Positions 6,273 to 10,897 of a stretch of 10,897 bases of DNA are shown in pieces. Source of the DNA: an uncultured Eubacteriales bacterium (GTDB lineage: Bacteria; Bacillota; Clostridia; Oscillospirales; Oscillospiraceae); assembly GCA_934567745.1 (NCBI GenBank), contig CAKTJM010000058.1, positions 1 through 10,897 on the forward strand, in the 5' to 3' direction. Under the pieces are notes generated by a model that was not told where the DNA came from, did not search any database, and saw nothing but the letters and a program-made list of their open reading frames with translations. The position numbers and the translations under genes are program-made. Positions within the stretch are counted from its first letter, which is position 1; each line of letters opens with the position of its first letter.

Positions 6273-6279
6273 CGTTGAC
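6268..6279. promoter_or_regulatory. Perfect 12-bp palindrome, candidate LysR recognition site
   Basis: GTCAACGTTGAC is a perfect dyad in the AT-rich lysR-pyrC spacer. Its centre is about 57 bp before the predicted pyrC start and inside the lysR -35. LysR activators usually hold a high-affinity site around -65 of the target promoter that overlaps their own promoter, as seen here. It does not follow the exact T-N11-A spacing, since the dyad centre lies between two bases. Confidence 0.6.
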
Positions 6280-6295
6280 GGACGGATTTTTTGAT

Positions 6296-6324
6296 TTGAC
6301 AGACGGCGCGCCATTTGGTAACAT
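6296..6324 (+). promoter_or_regulatory. Promoter of the pyrCKDFEB operon
   Basis: A perfect -35 TTGACA (6296-6301), a 17-base spacer and a -10 TAACAT (6319-6324) predict a start near 6331. The leader would be about 45 bases and contains only a weak GCGG/CCGC pairing (6338-6353), with no terminator/antiterminator pair and no PyrR-binding-loop sequence. The imperfect -10 would suit an activator-dependent promoter. Confidence 0.6.
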
Positions 6325-6375
6325 ACTTAAAATACCTGCGGTCGGTCGGCCGCGGCGCTTGGGAGGGATCGAGGA

Positions 6376-7638
6376 ATGAAGTCCATGCTGAAGGGGCTCA
6401 TCGACTTCCGTGAGAAGAAGACCCGGTCCGTGCTGGTGGAGGACGGACGGATCGTTTCCGTGTTCCAGGGGACGCCGGACGTCCCCGATGCCACCGTGAT
6501 CGAATCGAATACGCTGTTTTTGTTCCCCGGTCTCGTGGATGTGCATGTGCATCTGCGTGAACCGGGTTTTTCGCGCAAGGAGACCATCCGCACGGGCACG
6601 GCGGCGGCCGCGCGCGGCGGCTTCGCGGCGGTGTGCCCGATGCCGAACCTGGATCCGGTGCCGGACAGCGTGGCGCATCTGCGCCTGGAGCAGGCGGCCA
6701 TCGCGCGCGATGCCTGCGTGCGGGTCTACCCCTATGGGGCCATCACGGTGGGGGAGCGCGGCGAGGAGCTGGCGGACCTGGAGGGCCTGGCCCCGGAGAT
6801 CGTCGCCTTCTCCGACGACGGCAAGGGCGTCCAGCGCGACGCGATGATGCGCACGGCGATGCGCCGGGCGAAGGCCCTGGGCAAGCTGATCGTCGCCCAC
6901 TGTGAGGACGAGAGCCTGCTGGACGGCGGCTATGTCCACGACGGGGCCTATGCCCGCGCCCACGGCCACCGGGGGAACCCCTCGGCGAGCGAGTGGAAGC
7001 AGGTCGAGCGCGACCTGGCCCTGGTGCGGGAGACGGGCTGCGCCTATCACGTCTGCCACGTCTCGACGAAGGAGTCGGTGGAACTGATCCGCCGGGCGAA
7101 GGCCGACGGGCTGGACGTGACCTGCGAGACGACGCCGCACTATCTGACGATGGACGACGCCATGCTGGAGGAGGACGGGCGGTTCAAGATGAACCCGCCC
7201 ATCCGGTCGGCTGAGGACCGGGCGGCGCTGGTCGAGGGCCTGCGCGACGGGACGGTGGACATGATCGCCACCGACCACGCGCCCCACACGGCGGAGGAGA
7301 AGGGCCGCGGCCTGGCCGGGAGCCTGTTCGGCGTCGTGGGCCTGGAGACGGCCTTCCCGGTGTGCTACACGAAGCTGGTGCAGACCGGCCTGATTGGGCT
7401 GGACCGGCTGATCGAGGCGATGCACACGGCACCGGCGAAGCGGTTCGGCATCGCGCTCGACCCGATGCGCGACTTCACCGTGTTCGACCTGGGCGCGCAG
7501 TATGAGATCGACCCGACGCAGTTCCGGACCATGGGCCGGAGCACGCCGTTCGCGGGCTGGACCGTCTCCGGGCGGTGCCTGCTGACCGTCGCGGACGGCA
7601 AGGTCGCCTGGTGGGCAGAAGGAGGGGAAGGACGTTGA
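6376..7638 (+). CDS. pyrC: Dihydroorotase (class I)
   Basis: Third step of UMP synthesis: reversible cyclisation of carbamoyl-aspartate to dihydroorotate in the cytoplasm. The 420-residue length matches the long class I enzymes of Bacillus. Metal-site residues are all visible: DVHVHLREPG (55-64) with H57 and H59, the bridging aspartate of FSDDG (D148), HCED (175-178, H175), CHVS (H228) and IATDHAPH (297-304, D300). R61 and N91 belong to the usual substrate-binding set. ATG 6376 follows GGGAGGG with an 8-base gap; a second GAGGA touches the ATG. This is the first gene of the operon, about 45 bases past the predicted start of transcription, and it overlaps pyrK by 4 bases. A hydantoinase relative is unlikely given the complete dihydroorotase motifs and pyr neighbours. 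Confidence 0.96.
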   Translation: MKSMLKGLIDFREKKTRSVLVEDGRIVSVFQGTPDVPDATVIESNTLFLFPGLVDVHVHLREPGFSRKETIRTGTAAAARGGFAAVCPMPNLDPVPDSVAHLRLEQAAIARDACVRVYPYGAITVGERGEELADLEGLAPEIVAFSDDGKGVQRDAMMRTAMRRAKALGKLIVAHCEDESLLDGGYVHDGAYARAHGHRGNPSASEWKQVERDLALVRETGCAYHVCHVSTKESVELIRRAKADGLDVTCETTPHYLTMDDAMLEEDGRFKMNPPIRSAEDRAALVEGLRDGTVDMIATDHAPHTAEEKGRGLAGSLFGVVGLETAFPVCYTKLVQTGLIGLDRLIEAMHTAPAKRFGIALDPMRDFTVFDLGAQYEIDPTQFRTMGRSTPFAGWTVSGRCLLTVADGKVAWWAEGGEGR

Positions 7639-8363
7639 AAAAAGGGACGTTCACAGTGACATCCAACGAGGCGCTGGCCCCCGGCGTGTGGCGCATGGCG
7701 CTGGCGGGGGACACCTCCGCCATCACGGGGCCGGGCCAGTTCGTGGACCTCGCCCTGCCGGGGCGGTTCCTACGGCGGCCGATCTCGGTCTGTGACTGGA
7801 CCGAGGGCGAGGTGGTCCTCGTCTACAAGGTCGTCGGGCAGGGGACCGCGCAGATGAGCCAAATGGGCGCGGGCACGCAGCTCGACGTCCTCACGGGCCT
7901 CGGGAACGGCTACGACCTGGACCGGTCCGGCGACCGGCCGCTGCTCGTGGGCGGCGGCGTGGGGATCCCGCCGCTGTACGCGCTGGCCAAGCGGCTGCTG
8001 GCCCAGGGCAAGCGGCCCACGGCCGTCCTGGGCTTCAACACGGCGGCGGAGATCTTCCTGGCGGACGCGTTCCGCGCGCTGGGGATCGAGACCGTCGTCA
8101 CGACGGTGGATGGGTCCGCCGGTGTGCGCGGCTTCGTCACTGACGGGATGCCGGAGGGCCATACCTATGTCTACACCTGCGGGCCGGAGCCGATGCTGCG
8201 GGCCGTGTATGAGAAGAGCCGGACGTCCGGGCAGTTCAGCTTCGAGGAGCGCATGGGCTGCGGCTTCGGGGCCTGCATGGGCTGCACCTGCCGGACGAAG
8301 TACGGCAACAAGCGCATCTGCCGGGAGGGCCCGGTGCTGGAGAAGGAGGAGATCATATGGTAG
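7635..8363 (+). CDS. pyrK: Dihydroorotate dehydrogenase B, electron-transfer subunit
   Basis: Flavin and iron-sulfur subunit that passes electrons from PyrD to NAD+ in the heterotetrameric type 1B enzyme. The 242 residues show a ferredoxin-reductase-like FAD-binding beta barrel with RRPIS (47-51), an NAD/FAD-binding stretch GGGVGIPPLY (106-115) and TCGPEPML (181-188). The C-terminal [2Fe-2S] cluster has cysteines C209, C214, C217 and C229 in the PyrK spacing. The start is read as TTG at 7635, inside the pyrC stop (TTGA overlap), because the protein then begins MKKGTFTV as in the family, and GGAGGGG and AAGGA lie just upstream. The frame is open further upstream, but that would add an Arg-rich stretch that overlaps pyrC. 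The rare start plus overlap suggests translation coupled to pyrC. The end overlaps pyrD by 7 bases. Confidence 0.95.
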   Translation: MKKGTFTVTSNEALAPGVWRMALAGDTSAITGPGQFVDLALPGRFLRRPISVCDWTEGEVVLVYKVVGQGTAQMSQMGAGTQLDVLTGLGNGYDLDRSGDRPLLVGGGVGIPPLYALAKRLLAQGKRPTAVLGFNTAAEIFLADAFRALGIETVVTTVDGSAGVRGFVTDGMPEGHTYVYTCGPEPMLRAVYEKSRTSGQFSFEERMGCGFGACMGCTCRTKYGNKRICREGPVLEKEEIIW

Positions 8364-9277
8364 ACACGTCCGTCTGCCTGAGCGGGCTGGAGCTGACCGA
8401 CCCGGTCATCCCCGCCAGCGGGACCTTCGGCTTCGGCTATGAGTTCGCCCAGTGGTACGACATAAACTGCCTGGGCGCGATCAGCGTCAAGGGCACCACG
8501 CGGGAGCCGCGCTTCGGCAATCCCGCCCCCCGCATCGCCGAGACCCCCGGCGGGATGCTCAACGCCGTGGGCCTGCAGAACCCCGGCATCGACCGCGTGC
8601 TCGCGGAGGAGCTGCCGAAGCTGCGCGCGGTCTACTCCAAGCCGATCATCGCGAACATCAGCGGCTTCTCCCTGGACGAGTTCGCCGAGTGCTGCGCCAA
8701 GGCCGACGCCTCGCCGCACACGGACCTCATCGAGGTCAACGTGAGCTGCCCGAACGTCCACGACGGCGGCATGAGCTTCGGCACGGACCCGGAGACGGTC
8801 CTGCGCGTCACCGAGCGCGTGAAGGCCGTCTGCCATAAGCCCGTGTACGTGAAGCTCTCCCCGAACGTCACCGACATCGCCGCCATCGCCAAGGCCTGCG
8901 CGGCGGGCGGGGCGGACGGGCTGTCCCTCATCAACACCCTCCTCGGGATGCGGATCGACCTGCGCCGCCGCGCCCCGCTCCTGGCCAATGGGACCGGCGG
9001 CCTGTCCGGTCCGGCCATCCTGCCGGTCGCCGTGCGGATGATCTGGCAGGTATACGAGGCCGTGGACCTGCCCATCATCGGCATGGGCGGCGTGACCTGT
9101 GCCGAGGACGTGATCGAGCTGATGCTCGCCGGGGCGACCGCCGTCCAGGTGGGCGCCGCGAACCTGACCGACCCCTACGCCTGCAAGACCATCATCGACC
9201 AGCTCCCCGCCGTCATGGAGCGGCTGGGGATCGAAGACCTGAAGACCATCATCGGAGGTGCGCACAAGAATGGGTAA
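8357..9277 (+). CDS. pyrD: Dihydroorotate dehydrogenase B, catalytic (FMN) subunit
   Basis: Oxidises dihydroorotate to orotate, with electrons leaving through PyrK to NAD+. The 306 residues form the FMN-binding TIM barrel: SGTFGFG (21-27), SVKGTT (43-48) with the FMN-contacting lysine K45, NAVGLQNPG (69-77) at the substrate pocket, NVSCPN (128-133) with the class 1 catalytic base C131, GTGGLSG (212-218), and the phosphate loop GMGGV (242-246). A cysteine base together with an adjacent pyrK identifies the 1B (NAD-linked) type, as opposed to the membrane quinone type that uses serine. ATG 8357 lies within the end of pyrK, with GGAGAAGGAGGAG upstream. The gene ends inside the pyrF start (8-base overlap). 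Confidence 0.96.
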   Translation: MVDTSVCLSGLELTDPVIPASGTFGFGYEFAQWYDINCLGAISVKGTTREPRFGNPAPRIAETPGGMLNAVGLQNPGIDRVLAEELPKLRAVYSKPIIANISGFSLDEFAECCAKADASPHTDLIEVNVSCPNVHDGGMSFGTDPETVLRVTERVKAVCHKPVYVKLSPNVTDIAAIAKACAAGGADGLSLINTLLGMRIDLRRRAPLLANGTGGLSGPAILPVAVRMIWQVYEAVDLPIIGMGGVTCAEDVIELMLAGATAVQVGAANLTDPYACKTIIDQLPAVMERLGIEDLKTIIGGAHKNG

Positions 9278-9968
9278 AGACGTCATCATCGCCTGCGATT
9301 TCAGCAGCAAGGAGGCCACGCTGGCCTTCCTGGACCGGTTCACCGGGCGCAAGCCCTACGTCAAGATCGGCATGGAGCTGTTCTACGCCGCCGGTCCCGA
9401 CATCGTGCGGGAGATCAAGGCCCGCGGGCACAAGATCTTCCTCGATCTCAAGCTCCACGACATCCCGAACACCGTGAAGAAGACCATGGCCGTCCTGTCC
9501 GGTCTGGACGCGGACATGGTGAACCTCCACGCCGCGGGCACCCGCGCCATGATGGAGGCGGCGCTCGAGGGCGTCACCCGTCCGGACGGGACCCGTCCGC
9601 TCGTCATCGCCGTGACCCAGCTCACCTCCACCAGCCAGGAGCGGATGCAGGAGGAGCTGCTGATCGGCCGCCCGCTGGACGAGACGGTCCTGCACTATGC
9701 GAGGAACGCCGCCCAGGCGGGCCTGGACGGCGTGGTCTGCGCCCCGCTGGAGGCCGGTAAGGTCCACGAGGCCTGCGGCGCAAGCTTCCTGACCGTCACG
9801 CCCGGCATCCGCTTCGCCGGTGGGGACAAGGGCGACCAGGTCCGCGTGACCACCCCCGCCCAGGCGAAGGAGCTCGGCTCCGACTACATCGTGGTGGGCC
9901 GCCCCATCACCGCTGCGGACGACCCCGTGGCCGCCTATCAGCGCTGCTTAGACGAATTCGTTGACTGA
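9270..9968 (+). CDS. pyrF: Orotidine 5'-phosphate decarboxylase
   Basis: Last step of UMP synthesis, OMP to UMP plus CO2. The 232 residues match the short bacterial form. The catalytic signature [13 protein letters not shown] (57-69) supplies the D59-K61-D64 charge network; D10 and K32 are the other conserved polar residues. The phosphate-binding parts are TPGIRF (177-182) and VVGRPIT (208-214), with R211 gripping the phosphate. ATG 9270 is preferred over the in-frame GTG at 9258, because the GTG lies within the GGAGGTG ribosome binding site and the ATG gives the usual short N-terminus. It overlaps the end of pyrD by 8 bases and is followed by a 16-base gap to pyrE. Confidence 0.96.
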   Translation: MGKDVIIACDFSSKEATLAFLDRFTGRKPYVKIGMELFYAAGPDIVREIKARGHKIFLDLKLHDIPNTVKKTMAVLSGLDADMVNLHAAGTRAMMEAALEGVTRPDGTRPLVIAVTQLTSTSQERMQEELLIGRPLDETVLHYARNAAQAGLDGVVCAPLEAGKVHEACGASFLTVTPGIRFAGGDKGDQVRVTTPAQAKELGSDYIVVGRPITAADDPVAAYQRCLDEFVD

Positions 9969-9984
9969 AGAAGGAGGAGGACCC

Positions 9985-10617
9985 ATGAAGACCAAGATCG
10001 CAAAGGACCTGCTGAAGATCCAAGCCGTGTTCCTCAGGCCCGACGAGCCGTTCACCTGGGCCAGCGGCATCAAGAGCCCCATCTACTGTGACAACCGCCT
10101 GACCCTCTCCGATCCACAGGTCCGCCAGGACGTGGAGGAGGGCCTGGCCGAGACCGTGCGCACACACTGGCCGGAGGCCGAGTGCCTCATGGGCACCGCC
10201 ACCGCCGGCATCGCCCATGCCGCCATCACCGCACAGCTCATGGGCCTGCCGATGGGCTACGTCCGCTCCGGCGCGAAGGACCACGGGCGCAAGAACCAGA
10301 TCGAGGGGCGGCTCCTGCCTGGGCAGAAGGTCGTGGTCATCGAGGACCTGATCTCCACCGGCGGCAGCGTCATCGAGGTCGTGGACGTCCTGCGCGAGGC
10401 CGGGGCCGAGGTCCTGGGCATCGCCAGCATCTTCACCTACGGCATGAAGAAGAGCATCACGCGCCTGGCCGAGGCCAAGATCGAGAACGTCAGCCTGACC
10501 GACCTGGACACGGTGGCGCGCGTCGCCGCCGAGGACGGCTACATCCGCCCGGAGGACCAGGCCCGTCTGCTGCGGTTCCGCGACGATCCCTCCGACGAGA
10601 GCTGGATCGGGAAGTGA
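9985..10617 (+). CDS. pyrE: Orotate phosphoribosyltransferase
   Basis: Joins orotate to PRPP to make OMP, feeding pyrF. The 210 residues hold the type I phosphoribosyltransferase fold with the PRPP-binding motif [13 protein letters not shown] (116-128), the flexible catalytic loop [14 protein letters not shown] (95-108) including K98 and K103, and the N-terminal hood with [15 protein letters not shown] (24-38) that recognises orotate. Start taken at ATG 9985, five bases after GGAGGAGG; an upstream in-frame TTG at 9961 would add eight residues translated from the ribosome binding site. The gap to pyrB is 10 bases. The C-terminal tail after about 197 is acidic and variable in the family. Confidence 0.96.
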   Translation: MKTKIAKDLLKIQAVFLRPDEPFTWASGIKSPIYCDNRLTLSDPQVRQDVEEGLAETVRTHWPEAECLMGTATAGIAHAAITAQLMGLPMGYVRSGAKDHGRKNQIEGRLLPGQKVVVIEDLISTGGSVIEVVDVLREAGAEVLGIASIFTYGMKKSITRLAEAKIENVSLTDLDTVARVAAEDGYIRPEDQARLLRFRDDPSDESWIGK

Positions 10618-10627
10618 GGGCAGCGGT

Positions 10628-10897
10628 ATGAAGCGAGATCTGATCGACATCACCGAGCTGTCCGTGGCGGAGATCGACGAGCTGATCGCCACGGCCGAGG
10701 ACATCATGGAGCGGCCCGAGGAATACCGCGAGAAGTGCCGCTATAAGAAGCTCGCGACCCTCTTCTATGAGCCGTCCACCCGCACGCGGCTGAGCTTCGA
10801 GGCGGCGATGTATGAGCTGGGCGGCCAGGTGCTGGGCTTCTCCGACGCCGCCAGCTCCTCCGCGACGAAGGGCGAGAGCGTGGCCGACACCGCCAAG
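10628..10897 (+). CDS. pyrB: Aspartate carbamoyltransferase catalytic chain, N-terminal 90 codons, cut by the right edge
   Basis: Commits carbamoyl phosphate and aspartate to pyrimidine synthesis. The visible part is the carbamoyl-phosphate domain: [13 protein letters not shown] (8-20) is the usual first helix, [16 protein letters not shown] (46-61) contains the STRTR carbamoyl-phosphate loop (50-54), and K81 in the ATKGES loop is the lysine reached across the subunit interface. The 90 codons stay open to the last base; the full protein should run about 300 residues. ATG 10628 follows GAGGG with a 7-base gap and lies 10 bases past pyrE, in the same operon. The STRTR-plus-K arrangement and pyr context favour aspartate over ornithine carbamoyltransferase. 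Whether a regulatory pyrI follows cannot be seen. Confidence 0.94.
   Translation, partial: MKRDLIDITELSVAEIDELIATAEDIMERPEEYREKCRYKKLATLFYEPSTRTRLSFEAAMYELGGQVLGFSDAASSSATKGESVADTAK

Noticed and set aside
6331..6375. PyrR-type attenuator or riboswitch in the pyrC leader
   Set aside because: The predicted leader is about 45 bases, has only a weak 4-bp GCGG/CCGC pairing and no U tract or PyrR-binding-loop sequence. An attenuator further inside the operon was not seen, since genes overlap or nearly touch.
6199..7425. Upstream extension of the LysR frame to give a 700-residue protein
   Set aside because: The extension is antisense to pyrC and crosses the promoter region. LysR proteins are about 290 residues, and the GTG at 6196-6198 has a proper ribosome binding site.
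8171..9352. A minus-strand open frame of 393 codons opposite pyrK and pyrD
   Set aside because: Low-complexity shadow without motifs; pyrK, pyrD and pyrF on the + strand account for the region completely.

Overview
The window reads as a stretch of chromosome from a GC-rich, spore-forming-type Firmicute, probably a high-GC member of the Clostridia. Four things suggest this: a PyrK/PyrD type 1B dihydroorotate dehydrogenase pair, strong GGAGG-type ribosome binding sites, a LysM-GH18 protein of the spore-cortex (SleL/YaaH) type, and strongly G/C-ending codons with AT-rich promoters. The genus cannot be fixed by reading alone. No mobile element, CRISPR array, prophage or integration scar was seen.

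Layout. Positions 1-90 hold the end of something transcribed on the + strand (a 17-18 codon C-terminal tail or a structured RNA 3' end), closed by a good rho-independent terminator. A tRNA-Ala(CGC) gene follows on the minus strand (95-170). Its promoter lies inside the inverted repeat that follows the next minus-strand gene, a 746-residue Suv3-like DExH RNA helicase with a C-terminal zinc-ribbon-like tail (258-2498). A compact divergent promoter region separates the helicase from a + strand major facilitator transporter of the monocarboxylate/oxalate-formate type (2648-3880). Next on the + strand is a LysM-LysM-GH18 gene (3984-5267). It converges on a minus-strand LysR-family regulator (5323-6198), and a strong hairpin lies between them.

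From 6376 to the right edge there is one tightly packed pyrimidine biosynthesis operon, pyrC-pyrK-pyrD-pyrF-pyrE-pyrB. The last gene is cut by the window end after 90 codons. Together these encode aspartate carbamoyltransferase (catalytic chain), dihydroorotase, the two subunits of NAD-linked dihydroorotate dehydrogenase, orotate phosphoribosyltransferase and OMP decarboxylase. That is every de novo step from carbamoyl phosphate to UMP; carbamoyl phosphate synthetase is not in the window. The first four genes overlap by 4, 7 and 8 bases, and the last two junctions are gaps of 16 and 10 bases.

The most interesting point is control of this operon. The LysR gene is divergent from pyrC. The 177-base spacer contains a consensus-like promoter in each direction and a perfect 12-bp palindrome (GTCAACGTTGAC). 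The palindrome overlaps the lysR -35 and lies about 57 bp upstream of the predicted pyrC start, the classic geometry for a LysR activator. The pyrC leader is only about 45 bases and shows no PyrR-type attenuator. This suggests LysR control of UMP synthesis rather than the PyrR attenuation known from Bacillus.
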